Source: Loktanella atrilutea (lineage in GTDB: Bacteria; Pseudomonadota; Alphaproteobacteria; Rhodobacterales; Rhodobacteraceae). Taken from it: a stretch of 40,557 nt of DNA. The notes below the pieces were generated by a model. The model was not told the origin of the DNA, searched no databases, and saw nothing but the letters and a program-made list of their open reading frames with translations. Positions 1 to 8,198 of the stretch are shown here, piece after piece. The stretch's first letter is position 1, and every line of letters starts with the position of its first letter. The stretch lies in NCBI RefSeq assembly GCF_900128995.1, contig NZ_FQUE01000016.1, forward strand, positions 1 through 40,557. The letters are read 5' to 3'. The translations under genes and the position numbers were made by a program.

Positions 1-95
1 TAACGCTCTACCTCTCCCGAACAGATCTCGGCGACGCCGGACGCCCCCAAACAGTCCGACTGGCCACCGAGTCTGACGTCCCCGGCATCGTCACG
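1..95. repeat. Terminal direct repeat, left copy (circular overlap)
   Basis: These 95 bases are identical, base for base, to 40463-40557. A coding frame (acetyltransferase) runs through both copies without interruption. The simplest reading is that a circular plasmid was written out with a 95-base overlap, giving a true length of about 40,462 bp. A biological terminal repeat is unlikely, because the repeat lies inside a gene and has no hairpin or phage-end features. Confidence 0.95.
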
Positions 96-536
96 CGGGC
101 AGCGGAAAACAAGCAGACCCTTTTCGAGATCGACCCCTTTTGGGAACAGCATTCCGATGCAGATGCCAGATTTACTGGCTGGATGAACCGAAGCCTGACG
201 CTGCGTGACCGGGACATGATGGTTATGGGGTCGCCGGAAAACCTGAATGGCTACGTGATCGCTCAGCCCGCTTCACGGCTGCATTTTCCGCCGGCGCACG
301 ACATCACCGGAACAGGTGTCATAGACGACTATTACCACCCGGACCTCGCCAACCCCACGGTTCTTGCAAACGATGGCGAGGGCGCGACCATGCTTCTGCG
401 CGCAGCCGAGGCCGCCTTTGCGGACAGAGGGATGGGGGCTGCATTCGTGGTTTGCCCCGCCAAGTGGCGCTCCAAAATCGCAATGCTCGATGCTGCGGGA
501 TACGAAACAGCCATGGTTTGGTCCATTAAGCGGTAA
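1..536 (+). CDS. Tandem GNAT-like acetyltransferase, 3' part (gene crosses the circle join)
   Basis: This is the C-terminal part of the gene that starts at 40003. Frame 3 is open from position 3 (Thr-Leu-Tyr-Leu-Ser-Arg) to the TAA at 534-536. Joining 40003-40462 to 1-536 gives 331 residues, twice a single GNAT domain and consistent with two fused GNAT-like lobes. The second lobe begins at about residue 165 (VRLATESDVPGIV, a typical GNAT beta1-alpha1 start) and ends with AGYETAMVWSIKR, typical of the final GNAT strands. The usual R/Q-x-x-G-x-A acetyl-CoA loop is not clear in either lobe, so the substrate is unknown and catalysis is uncertain. A smaller reading from the ATG at 183 would be only an internal fragment. 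Confidence 0.8.
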   Translation, partial: TLYLSRTDLGDAGRPQTVRLATESDVPGIVTRAAENKQTLFEIDPFWEQHSDADARFTGWMNRSLTLRDRDMMVMGSPENLNGYVIAQPASRLHFPPAHDITGTGVIDDYYHPDLANPTVLANDGEGATMLLRAAEAAFADRGMGAAFVVCPAKWRSKIAMLDAAGYETAMVWSIKR

Positions 537-815
537 CGCCCAATAAAATGTCCGTCTAAATAGCCTCCGTTCATGTGTACCGCAGCATCGGTCATAAAGG
601 ACTTAGAGACGCCATTCTCTGCACTTGCGCAGACCGCCAAAGAAGTCGGTTTGTTGAATGCTCGAAAAGGTTCGGTGTGCGGACCTTGCTGCCGTTTGTT
701 CTTCTAATATGATCGACCACTTGGTCTCAACCAGCTTGAAGCTTGCGGTTTCAGAAGGCTGCTGCCCACCCGGCATGCCTAGGCACGCCGTGCAGGCCTT
801 GTGCGCCGAAATGTC
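537..815. other. Intergenic, nothing recognised
   Basis: About 280 bases lie between the convergent acetyltransferase and the small periplasmic-protein gene. I see no convincing gene, repeat or T-tailed hairpin. Short open frames here lack ribosome sites and family resemblance. Confidence 0.5.
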
Positions 816-1217
816 TTAGTCGGCGGGGTATACCAAACACGGATCAAGAATAATCTGTCGTTCAGCATTTCTGTTGTAGCCGCCAGCAAAGCGGACGATC
901 TCGTCCGAAGCATCGTGATCATGATAGGTGATACACATGACCTGAATATCCTCAGGCTCACACATGATGAGATAGGCCAGTGCTCCGTCGAAATGGTTCT
1001 CAACTATGGCACCATCGATAACCATAGATATTCGACCACCGTAATCAGGTACACGGTCGATCCAATCAGCCATAGTCTCGCATGTCGCTGGCGTCCCAAA
1101 CCCTTCGCCTTCACGAAACGGTCCATCTTCATCAAAGTGGGGTTCGTTCTGTGCTGAGACTGGCGTTGCTAACATTGCCATCAAGCCAAGAAGTATCGTC
1201 GCATTTTTGTACTGCAT
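816..1217 (-). CDS. Small secreted or periplasmic protein, unknown function
   Basis: A 133-residue protein whose first 22 residues form a classical Sec signal peptide (MQYKNATILLGLMAMLATPVSA, likely cleaved after VSA). The mature part is acidic with four cysteines (in PATC, LIMC, QVMC and LDPC), compatible with two disulfides in the periplasm. I recognise no named family; the C-terminal pattern VRFAGGYNRN...LDPC resembles small uncharacterised periplasmic proteins of Rhodobacterales. It is divergent from the LysR gene at 1391 with 173 bases between them, the usual arrangement for a LysR regulator and its target. Regulation by that protein is an inference. Confidence 0.7.
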   Translation of the reverse strand: MQYKNATILLGLMAMLATPVSAQNEPHFDEDGPFREGEGFGTPATCETMADWIDRVPDYGGRISMVIDGAIVENHFDGALAYLIMCEPEDIQVMCITYHDHDASDEIVRFAGGYNRNAERQIILDPCLVYPAD

Positions 1218-1351
1218 TTTGCCTCACATTGTTTTTGCATTGCGCACCTGCGATCCGCTGTCTGACAACAGGTCATGGTGCGTATGAAGGTCGGGATACA
1301 AATTAATTTCTTGCTGAAACTGAATAGTTGGTTGCAGGCATACAGACAAAC

Positions 1352-1371
1352 GACTATTTCTTGTAATAGTC
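1352..1371. promoter_or_regulatory. LysR-type operator dyad
   Basis: A 20-bp inverted repeat, GACTATT then six bases then AATAGTC, ends 19 bases upstream of the lysR ATG at 1391. Its centre fits the T-N11-A pattern of LysR-family boxes. It lies between two divergent genes, so it probably serves autoregulation and control of the 816-1217 gene. Confidence 0.55.
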
Positions 1372-1390
1372 ATTAGAAAAATTTGGTCGC

Positions 1391-2278
1391 ATGGATCGGC
1401 CCAACCTTCCTTTAACGGCTCTACGCACATTTGAAGTCGCAGCGCGACAGGGGAGCTTCACTGCAGCAGCGATTGAGTTGTGCGTGACGCAAGCTGCCGT
1501 CAGCCATCAGGTAATTGCCTTAGAAAAAAGCCTTGGCGTAACCTTGTTCAAGCGAAGTTCAGCGGGCCTCATTTTGACTGACGAGGGGGGTGCCCTTTTG
1601 CCCGTCCTGACCGAGACATTTGATCGGGTCGGACATGTTCTCGATCGGTTTCTAGACGGGCAGTACCGAGAAACACTTCACGTCGGCGTTGTCACGACTT
1701 TTGCCGTTGGCTGGCTTTTACCACGGGTAGAAGATTTTGCGCTCCAGCACCCGGGTATCGATCTGCGTATATCAACCAACAACAATCGCGTTGACCTGAC
1801 CCGCGAAGGGCTCGATATGGCGATCAGGTTTGGAGATGGGTCCTGGCCTGGACTGACGAATACGCCCCTGCTAGCCGCACCGTTGACGCCGCTTTGTGCA
1901 CCAGATGTCGCTACTCGACTTCATGTCCCAGCAGATCTGCTGGGTGAGCAACTTTTGCGATCATACAGATCGGAAGAATGGTCCGTCTGGTTCTCCCAAA
2001 ACGGACTTAGCTGTCCTGCCCTGCGCGGACCGGTCCTAGATTCATCTCTCGCGCTGGCCGAACTGGCAGCAGAGGGATTAGGCGTCGCACTCTTGCCCTC
2101 GCGCATGTTCGCCAATCACATCAGAAATGGTCGCCTCATCCAGCCGTTTCCGCTCGAAGCCTCAACAGGTCACTATTGGTTGACGACAATAAAAGCGAAG
2201 GCCGTATCGCCTGCCATGGAGATGTTCGCTCATTGGCTCATGTCGATCGCGGGTTTGAGCGCGGAAGAACAAAGTTAG
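1391..2278 (+). CDS. LysR-family transcriptional regulator (GcvA/AmpR-like)
   Basis: A 295-residue regulator of normal LysR length. Residues 8-66 form the winged helix-turn-helix (LRTFEVAARQGSFTAAAIEL, then TQAAVSHQVIALEKSLG). Residues 92-290 form the two-lobe effector-binding domain (HVGVVTTFAVGWLLPRVEDF, then GLDMAIRFGDGSWPG). The phrase AIRFGDGSWPG and the overall pattern are typical of the GcvA/AmpR subgroup. The ATG at 1391 places the HTH at the usual distance from the N terminus. It is divergent from the small periplasmic-protein gene with a dyad operator between them. The effector is not predictable, and no beta-lactamase or glycine-cleavage gene is nearby. Confidence 0.88.
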   Translation: MDRPNLPLTALRTFEVAARQGSFTAAAIELCVTQAAVSHQVIALEKSLGVTLFKRSSAGLILTDEGGALLPVLTETFDRVGHVLDRFLDGQYRETLHVGVVTTFAVGWLLPRVEDFALQHPGIDLRISTNNNRVDLTREGLDMAIRFGDGSWPGLTNTPLLAAPLTPLCAPDVATRLHVPADLLGEQLLRSYRSEEWSVWFSQNGLSCPALRGPVLDSSLALAELAAEGLGVALLPSRMFANHIRNGRLIQPFPLEASTGHYWLTTIKAKAVSPAMEMFAHWLMSIAGLSAEEQS

Positions 2279-2745
2279 GTCTAAAACGCAGATATCTTTG
2301 CAGGGATCCAGTTGGATTTAACGCACGAGAAGCGTTTGGAACATGACAAAATTGCTGCAGTTTGGGCTCGGTCCCGACTTTCGCCGCAAATGTCATGAAT
2401 GGCCGCTTTGGACAAAAACCCCTGGTCACAATATGCGGGACAAATACGGTCGTTTTTGTCCCCTTGCCCTACCTCTCGAAATATCAGCATCTTGGTCGGG
2501 TCAAAATCCCCACGCAAAACCGCGGATGTTCTGACACGTTTTTGACCCGCTTCCTTCCGCGACCAAGACCCGACCGACTTTACGCAGCATGCGAGCTTCT
2601 GGCTATATGCTTGCATGATGGTGCAGCCTTTACCGGCCCGATTCGACATAGGCCAAAAACACCATTTAAGGGCGTGCTGTGTCACCACATAAAGAACTTT
2701 AATTTTTTTTAAAACGTATATATATTTTATTTAAATCCAAAAATA
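2279..2745. other. Long intergenic region with a recombinase-like site and AT-rich promoter segment
   Basis: No gene is supported in these 467 bases. A 135-codon open frame on the minus strand (2281-2688) resembles no family I know and lacks a ribosome site. The region holds the 28-bp palindromic site at 2589-2616 and a very AT-rich stretch at about 2695-2745, immediately upstream of the endoglucanase gene, which probably contains its promoter. Confidence 0.5.
2589..2616 (+). other. Candidate tyrosine-recombinase core site, copy B
   Basis: Left arm ATGCGAGCTT, 8-base centre CTGGCTAT, right arm ATGCTTGCAT. This is the shape of a tyrosine-recombinase crossover site: two inverted 10-bp arms around a 6-8 bp centre. 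It matches the site at 11183-11210 in 23 of 28 positions, in the same orientation, and that second site sits just upstream of a tyrosine recombinase gene. Site function is inferred. Confidence 0.55.
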
Positions 2746-3831
2746 TTGAGTAGGGCTTTGCTCAAGAATTTCAAATTCAAATTGACCCGTCGTAGCGCGA
2801 TACAAGGCTGTTTTATATTTTCTTTTTCTATCGTGAGACCCTCTTCTGGATATGCCGAAAGTAATGTGCCGACAAACCAATCCATCCTCTGGCCGACTTG
2901 GAAATCCAGATTCCTCTCGCGTGACGGCCGAATAGTTGATGCACAAAACGGCGGCATAAGTCATTCAGAAGGTCAGGGCTACGGTGCGCTTCTTGCACAG
3001 GCGAACGGCGATCGTGAGGCTTTCGACCGTATCGAGGCTTGGACGCGGGCGAATCTGTTAGTCCGGCAGGATCACTTGATGGCGTGGCGCTGGCACCCTG
3101 AGAGGGGGGTGGCTGGTCAGGATTGGCAATCCGCTACCGATGGAGATCTGTTTCGCGCTTGGGCGCTCCTACGCGCACAACGGGACTCCGGTTGGACCGG
3201 TATGGGGGACGCCGTCAGCAACATTGCCCAAGATATAGCGTCGCTTTGCATCCAACCTGATCCGCGCGAGCCAAGCGCTCCACTTCTGACGCCGGGAGCA
3301 GAGGCGCGGACCGACCAACAGCGGGTCCTGATTAATCCGTCATACATTATGCCGCGGGCCCTACGTGAGCTTGGGCTTGCGGCAAACCAGCCAAATCTGA
3401 TCGCCGCAGCCGATCACGGTGAACAGGTGTTGTCTGAGCTCGCGGCCCTTGGGCCTATACCTGACTGGATCGACGTGAAGCCTGATGGCTTTGTGACAGC
3501 GCCAGAGTATGGGCGCAGTTCTGGCTACGATGCACTGCGCGTCCCACTTTTTTTAATTTGGTCAGATAGATTCAACCATCCTGCGGTGGCACGTGCGGCG
3601 GCTGAGTTTGCGACTGCAGACACTTTGGGTCATGTTGCTGTTTTAACGACTTCAGATAGCGGATTGGTCGCGCAAAGTAACCAGCGGGGATATCTTGCGA
3701 TTGCCGCTCTCGCTAACTGCGAGCCACTCAATATCTCGCGGTACAATCTGCATCGCCAATCTTACTACCCAGCGACATTGCAACTTTTATCCGAAGTAGC
3801 CGAAAGGGAATCGACAAGCTGTCGCGACTAA
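2746..3831 (+). CDS. GH8 endo-beta-1,4-glucanase (BcsZ-like), exported
   Basis: A 361-residue glycoside hydrolase family 8 protein. Catalytic features are visible: E75 in HSEGQGYG (general acid), D132 in SATDGDLFRAWALL (substrate-binding Asp) and D262 in SGYDALRVPL (matching the catalytic Asp of BcsZ). The N terminus has a basic segment with twin arginines (KLTRRSAIQG) followed by a hydrophobic stretch and SGYA-E, so it is exported, perhaps by Tat. The start is weak: TTG at 2746 (or 2758) with no clear Shine-Dalgarno. The gene leads an operon with an HlyD-like adaptor and a GT2 synthase. In cellulose and related glucan systems such hydrolases trim nascent polymer in the periplasm, and that role is inferred here. 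Confidence 0.85.
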   Translation: MSRALLKNFKFKLTRRSAIQGCFIFSFSIVRPSSGYAESNVPTNQSILWPTWKSRFLSRDGRIVDAQNGGISHSEGQGYGALLAQANGDREAFDRIEAWTRANLLVRQDHLMAWRWHPERGVAGQDWQSATDGDLFRAWALLRAQRDSGWTGMGDAVSNIAQDIASLCIQPDPREPSAPLLTPGAEARTDQQRVLINPSYIMPRALRELGLAANQPNLIAAADHGEQVLSELAALGPIPDWIDVKPDGFVTAPEYGRSSGYDALRVPLFLIWSDRFNHPAVARAAAEFATADTLGHVAVLTTSDSGLVAQSNQRGYLAIAALANCEPLNISRYNLHRQSYYPATLQLLSEVAERESTSCRD

Positions 3832-3875
3832 TGCGTCGGGCAGCCATCTACTTACATCGTCAACGCCACTCTAAC

Positions 3876-3920
3876 TGCAAATTTTTGACACATAAGCACG
3901 TTATCCAAATGCAAATTTGC
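3876..3920. promoter_or_regulatory. Possible internal promoter/operator between GH8 and adaptor genes
   Basis: TGCAAATTT occurs twice (3876-3884 and 3910-3918). The second copy is part of the perfect 10-bp palindrome GCAAATTTGC (3911-3920). A TTGACA hexamer lies at 3885-3890, but no good -10 box was found at the proper distance. The 109-base gap makes a second transcription start or an operator possible. Confidence 0.3.
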
Positions 3921-3940
3921 CAGCATCAGGAAGTTTTAGC

Positions 3941-5110
3941 ATGAAGTACAAACGTCTTTTGCTGGGAGCTTTGGCCATTATCGTCGCCTTGTGGATCATT
4001 GTCGGGGAGCAGATGTCAGGCGCGAGTGCGGATGCCTTTATCAATGCCCGTTTGGTGACGGTCCGCAGTGATGTCGCCGGCCAGATCGACATGGAACGTC
4101 GCGCCCTTGGTGCGAAAGTGGGGCAGGGCGAAGTTCTAGCCTCGGTTACAGATCCGCTGGTCGACAATATTCGCCTGAACGATCTAATAATGGAGCAGGA
4201 CTTTCTATTGTCGGAGCTGGCGCGTCTGACTGCGTATCGGATCGCGACGCAGGATGTTTTGGGCAAACTAGAGAAGAGATCTGCAATTTTTTCGCGCCAC
4301 CGGATCGAAGAGATCGAGATCATGTTGGACCATGCGAAGGATCGTCTTTCGTTGATCGAACAACTCGGTACGCTCGAGCCAGAGACAGATGCGGTCTTGG
4401 ATGCTGTTGGGGCTCCTAACGATGCGTTGCCGGCCGAACCGCGCTTTCCCGCCCTTGCGCTCAATCACGCCCGAGAGCGTGTCGCAGTGCTGGAAGTCGC
4501 CTTGCGCGCGGCACAGGCGGGTGTTTTTTTGGGGGATGGCTACAACGATGCTCCCAACGCGGAGCAACGCGCGGTGGAGTTGAGGAGCGAATTTGCAGCC
4601 ACGGATGCCTCCATCGCGGATGTTGAAGCCCGGCAACTGGCTGTCGCCTCCCGTATCGGTCGCGAGAGACAACGCGTGAATGGATTGACGGGGGGCGATA
4701 TTGCCGCACCGGTCGATGGCTTGTTATGGGAGGTTCTCGCAGCCGATCAAGAGCGTGTCGAACGAGGTGATCCAGTGGTCAGAATGGTCGACTGTGGGTC
4801 CATTATGGTCAGCCTGTCGGTTAGCGAGGGGATCTACAATACCTTAACGATCGGTCAGCCCGCCAAATTCCGCCCCTTAGGTAGTAGCCGTGTCTATGAC
4901 GCGACGGTGTCGCGATTGGCAGGTGCCGGTGCTGCCACAATCTATCGGAACCTGGCAGTCGCCCCCAGCCAGAAGCATCTTGAACGCTACGATGTGACGT
5001 TGCTCGTTTCGGGTCTTGCGACCGATCCAGAGTTGTCCTGCGCCATCGGTCGCACAGGTCGTGCGTTCTTTGATCGCCGCCCCCTCGATGGCTTACGTAA
5101 GCTCTTCTGA
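3941..5110 (+). CDS. HlyD-like membrane-fusion (periplasmic adaptor) protein of glucan synthase operon
   Basis: A 389-residue adaptor anchored by one N-terminal membrane segment (residues 4-22, LLLGALAIIVALWIIV). It has the split lipoyl domain of the HlyD family: first half around SDVAGQIDMERRALGAKVGQG, second half around DIAAPVDGLLWEVLAADQE, with a long helical hairpin between (residues 80-230). The beta-barrel part follows (VSLSVSEGIYNTLTIGQPAK). The ATG at 3941 is chosen over an upstream TTG because AGGAAG lies 7 bases before it. The gene overlaps the GT2 gene, so translation is coupled. A GT2 with an HlyD-like partner is the arrangement of bgsB-bgsA, the mixed-linkage beta-glucan pair of Sinorhizobium. 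Assignment to that type is inference. Confidence 0.8.
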   Translation: MKYKRLLLGALAIIVALWIIVGEQMSGASADAFINARLVTVRSDVAGQIDMERRALGAKVGQGEVLASVTDPLVDNIRLNDLIMEQDFLLSELARLTAYRIATQDVLGKLEKRSAIFSRHRIEEIEIMLDHAKDRLSLIEQLGTLEPETDAVLDAVGAPNDALPAEPRFPALALNHARERVAVLEVALRAAQAGVFLGDGYNDAPNAEQRAVELRSEFAATDASIADVEARQLAVASRIGRERQRVNGLTGGDIAAPVDGLLWEVLAADQERVERGDPVVRMVDCGSIMVSLSVSEGIYNTLTIGQPAKFRPLGSSRVYDATVSRLAGAGAATIYRNLAVAPSQKHLERYDVTLLVSGLATDPELSCAIGRTGRAFFDRRPLDGLRKLF

Positions 5111-7094
5111 TCCTATGTTTTATCCCCATATGACAGAGGTCGAGACCAGCGCGGCATTGTTGCTGTTCTTAATCGGTTGCGGGATAATTCTTCCTGTCAT
5201 CGTGAACCGAACCAACATCTGGCACCGGTCCACTATACTAACAATCGCAGGCCTTCTGGCGCTGCGCTACGCAGTCTGGCGCGTGACGCAAACTGTTGCG
5301 CCGTTTGGTTTTACCATTGATATGTTTGCCAGCTGGTCGCTCTTGGCGTTTGAAATGCTGGCACTGATCGGATCGATGAGCGCCTTCGTGATTATGTCAC
5401 GCATCACGCTGCGCAGCGATGAGGCGACGCGCCATGCAAAGTGGTGGGGAGACAAAAGTCCTCGGGTTGCTATTCTGATCGCAACCTACAACGAAACGCT
5501 GGACGTCCTGGAACGTACGGTCATTGGCGCAAAGTCATTGCGACATGACAATAAAGATGTCGTCATTCTGGATGATGGGCGGCGGGACTGGTTGCAGGAC
5601 TATTGTGCCAAACAAAGCGTTCGCTATGTCCGACGTCCGGACAACAAGGGATCGAAGGCGGGTAATATCAACTACACTCTTGGTCTGCTGGCCAAGGATC
5701 CGGTTCAACCAGATTTCATTGCTGTACTGGACGCGGACTTCGTGCCGCACCGAGGGTTCATATCACGCTCCATGGCGTTGTTTCATGACCCCGAAGTCGG
5801 CCTAGTCCAGACGCCACAGCACTTTTTCAACGCCGATCCAATCCAGCACAACCTTGGGCTCAGTCGGTCCTACCCCGACGAACAGAGGTTTTTCTTTGAC
5901 CACATGCAACCCTGTCGAGATGGCTGGGGGATCGCATTTTGCTGCGGCACTTCTTCTATGGTGCGCTGGTCCGCGATACAGGACATCGGAGGATTTTCGA
6001 CAGAGAGCATCACTGAAGACTTCATGCTGACCCTGACGTTACAGAACGAGGGCTGGACCAGTGTCTATCTGGCAGAGCCGCTGACAGAGGGTCTGGCCCC
6101 CGAAGGATTGAAGGAATACGTAACGCAACGCGCGCGCTGGTGCCTTGGCTTGATGCAGATTGCGCGATCGAACCTTGGTCCGCTTGGCAAGAACAAGCTT
6201 CGGTTCCGGGACAGATGGAGCGTCGCAGACTCGGTGTTCTACTGGTTGACCACTTTTCCATTTCGGATTGCCTCTGTCGTTTATCCGCTGCTGTACTGGT
6301 TCGGAAACATCACGGTCGTGAACGCAGATTTGCCGGATGTCATTGGCTATTTCGGAACTTATTATATTTGGATTCTGATTGTCCTGAACCTCCTGAGTCG
6401 GGGTATGGTTGTCCCCATCCTCAACGACGTGAGCCAGCTGATCGGGGCGATCGCGATCAGTCGCGCCGCGATCGTGGGGATCATCAAACCTAGGGGCCAT
6501 CCGTTCAGCGTTACTGCTAAGGGAGGTGACCGGTCTAAGGTTGTCGTGCAATGGCGTCTGATGGCACCCTTTGCGGCGGTGCTGTTTCTGACCCTACTAG
6601 GCCTCTTGATCGGTATTTTTTCTGACCGTTTCGCCTTTTCCGATGCCGGCGACGGCAAGTGGGTCGTGCTGTTCTGGAGCATCTATAACGTGATTGTCCT
6701 ATCGGTTACCGTCATCGCTTGCATCGAACTGCCTCGCAGGGAGAGACATATTGCGGACGAGCCGGAGCGAGCGACGTTTCTGACCGAGGGGCGCAGCCGT
6801 GATCTCTGGATTACGTCGCTGACGTCAGACACTGTCCGCTTACGCGGCACTCCTTATCCCGAAGGTACCCGCGGTCGCCTGCGGATTGACGATATCGGAG
6901 ACGTCGAGGCCTATGTGATCGCCCAATTGCCCGAAGGAGCTCGCCTGCATCTGCTGCCAACTGAAGAACAACGTGAGGACCTCATGCTTAGATTCTACGC
7001 TGACGACAACATGCCGGGGGTCGCGAGAGTTCGGAGCACTGCAATGATTGCGGATATCGCGCGGCGCTTGTCATTCAACGCTGGTCGATCATGA
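5088..7094 (+). CDS. Cellulose-synthase-like GT2 glucosyltransferase (BgsA/BcsA type)
   Basis: A processive family-2 glycosyltransferase, 668 residues from the ATG at 5088. Catalytic signatures: DD in VILDDG (162-163), DAD (215-217), TED (309-311) and QRARW (347-351), the full D,D,D,QxxRW set. Membrane helices lie at about 21-40, 48-70, 84-104, 384-447, 490-512 and 526-546. The C-terminal tail (551-668) occupies the PilZ position, but neither a clear RxxxR nor a D/NxSxxG motif is seen. That is unlike BcsA and closer to Sinorhizobium BgsA, whose tail binds c-di-GMP without a canonical PilZ. The start is uncertain (5088, 5115 or 5130; none has a strong ribosome site). No BcsB or BcsC is present. 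The product could be cellulose or mixed-linkage glucan. Confidence 0.87.
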   Translation: MAYVSSSDPMFYPHMTEVETSAALLLFLIGCGIILPVIVNRTNIWHRSTILTIAGLLALRYAVWRVTQTVAPFGFTIDMFASWSLLAFEMLALIGSMSAFVIMSRITLRSDEATRHAKWWGDKSPRVAILIATYNETLDVLERTVIGAKSLRHDNKDVVILDDGRRDWLQDYCAKQSVRYVRRPDNKGSKAGNINYTLGLLAKDPVQPDFIAVLDADFVPHRGFISRSMALFHDPEVGLVQTPQHFFNADPIQHNLGLSRSYPDEQRFFFDHMQPCRDGWGIAFCCGTSSMVRWSAIQDIGGFSTESITEDFMLTLTLQNEGWTSVYLAEPLTEGLAPEGLKEYVTQRARWCLGLMQIARSNLGPLGKNKLRFRDRWSVADSVFYWLTTFPFRIASVVYPLLYWFGNITVVNADLPDVIGYFGTYYIWILIVLNLLSRGMVVPILNDVSQLIGAIAISRAAIVGIIKPRGHPFSVTAKGGDRSKVVVQWRLMAPFAAVLFLTLLGLLIGIFSDRFAFSDAGDGKWVVLFWSIYNVIVLSVTVIACIELPRRERHIADEPERATFLTEGRSRDLWITSLTSDTVRLRGTPYPEGTRGRLRIDDIGDVEAYVIAQLPEGARLHLLPTEEQREDLMLRFYADDNMPGVARVRSTAMIADIARRLSFNAGRS

Positions 7095-7095
7095 T

Positions 7096-8187
7096 TTAAC
7101 GGCTTTTCAAAACCTGCATGCGGGCAAGAGAAGCCGATAATTGTGCCATCTCTTTAGTCCGGCTTAGGTCAGGAGGATAAATGTCTTTCCCCTCCGCAAT
7201 GTCTTCTGCTGATTGTCCGAGAGTTGCGATGGGCGAAATGAATACGCGCACGAAGACTGCAGTGAGTAGTGCCATAACGACCAACAGGTTGGCTATCAAG
7301 ATCATCCACTGACCTTTGACGGCTGCAACACTTCCACCAAATAAAGAACCGTCCAGACGGCCAACCAAACGCCATCCGAAGTTCGGTAGATCAGCGTACA
7401 GGATAGAAGGTACAAGCGACGAGAAGTATGTCTTCCCGTCCGGCCAAACTTCCCGTCCGTCCAAATCGGCACCAGACATGGATGACCGCAAGATCTGCAA
7501 TTCGTCTACATTGGGAATTTCATCGTCAGATGCCATAATGATCTGGCCATCAGCACTTGCCAGATACAGCATCAGACCAAGAGCCTCCGCTTGTTCGCGC
7601 AGATAAGCTTCTGCCCAGGCAAAGTTGATATGGACGCCTACCACGCCTAGCCTTTGGCCCGTTTCGTCAATGACTGGCATGGCGAGATCAACGAAGCGTA
7701 AGTCCGATGGTGCATCGGGGCTTAGGATCTTGGCCAGCAGAACGGCCTTGTGGACGTCACCTGCGTATGGCGCTTGCAGCCCATTGCGGAACCACGGCCT
7801 TTCGCTTACATCCGCACCGACCAGCAGGCCATCTGATGCGTCGAGCACCTTCCCGTTCACGTCCGCGAAACCGATCCAGCTGATCCGCGATCCGTCGCCG
7901 CGCATACCGTCCATCATACCAGTAATCCGTTGCGGATCACTGCTTGGGATATTTTGAGTCAGTGATTTTAGGTTGCGCCAGTCAGTGTGGAGACTTTGCG
8001 CCAGATTCTGACCCGCGGAACTTGCCCGAACCCGCACCGCAGTATCAAGTGCGCCATCCAACATTGTAGATGACTTCGTGAAGAGTAGGAATGCCGTTGA
8101 AAGTCCAACTAAAAAAATACCGACAGCCACAAATCCATAAACGGCCCGCGTTAAAGTCAACTGCGTGTAGGTTGGTGAATTTGGCAT
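7096..8187 (-). CDS. Membrane sensor with dCache domain and HAMP but no output domain
   Basis: A 363-residue inner-membrane protein: TM1 about residues 14-36, a periplasmic double-Cache sensor about 40-285 (SWIGFADVNGKVLDASDG, RPWFRNGL, GVVGVHINFAWAEAYL), TM2 about 292-312 and a HAMP domain to the C terminus (SPIATLGQSAEDIAEGKDI). It stops right after HAMP, where chemoreceptors, kinases or GGDEF proteins would carry an output domain. The stop lies 1 base from the stop of the GT2 gene (convergent). It follows the beta-barrel gene by 11 bases in the same operon. It may signal by direct contact with another protein, possibly the synthase, or it may be a truncated receptor. The downstream sequence is GT2 coding, so no lost domain is visible. 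Confidence 0.8.
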   Translation of the reverse strand: MPNSPTYTQLTLTRAVYGFVAVGIFLVGLSTAFLLFTKSSTMLDGALDTAVRVRASSAGQNLAQSLHTDWRNLKSLTQNIPSSDPQRITGMMDGMRGDGSRISWIGFADVNGKVLDASDGLLVGADVSERPWFRNGLQAPYAGDVHKAVLLAKILSPDAPSDLRFVDLAMPVIDETGQRLGVVGVHINFAWAEAYLREQAEALGLMLYLASADGQIIMASDDEIPNVDELQILRSSMSGADLDGREVWPDGKTYFSSLVPSILYADLPNFGWRLVGRLDGSLFGGSVAAVKGQWMILIANLLVVMALLTAVFVRVFISPIATLGQSAEDIAEGKDIYPPDLSRTKEMAQLSASLARMQVLKSR

Positions 8188-8198
8188 AGTCTACCCTT

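Noticed and set aside
1391-2278. LysR protein considered as a beta-lactamase regulator (AmpR)
   Set aside because: The similarity is at subgroup level only, and no beta-lactamase or cell-wall recycling gene is nearby.
2281-2688. 135-codon open frame on the minus strand in the 2.3-2.7 kb gap
   Set aside because: It has no ribosome site, no family resemblance and an odd composition, and it reads straight through the palindromic site. It is more likely chance in noncoding DNA.
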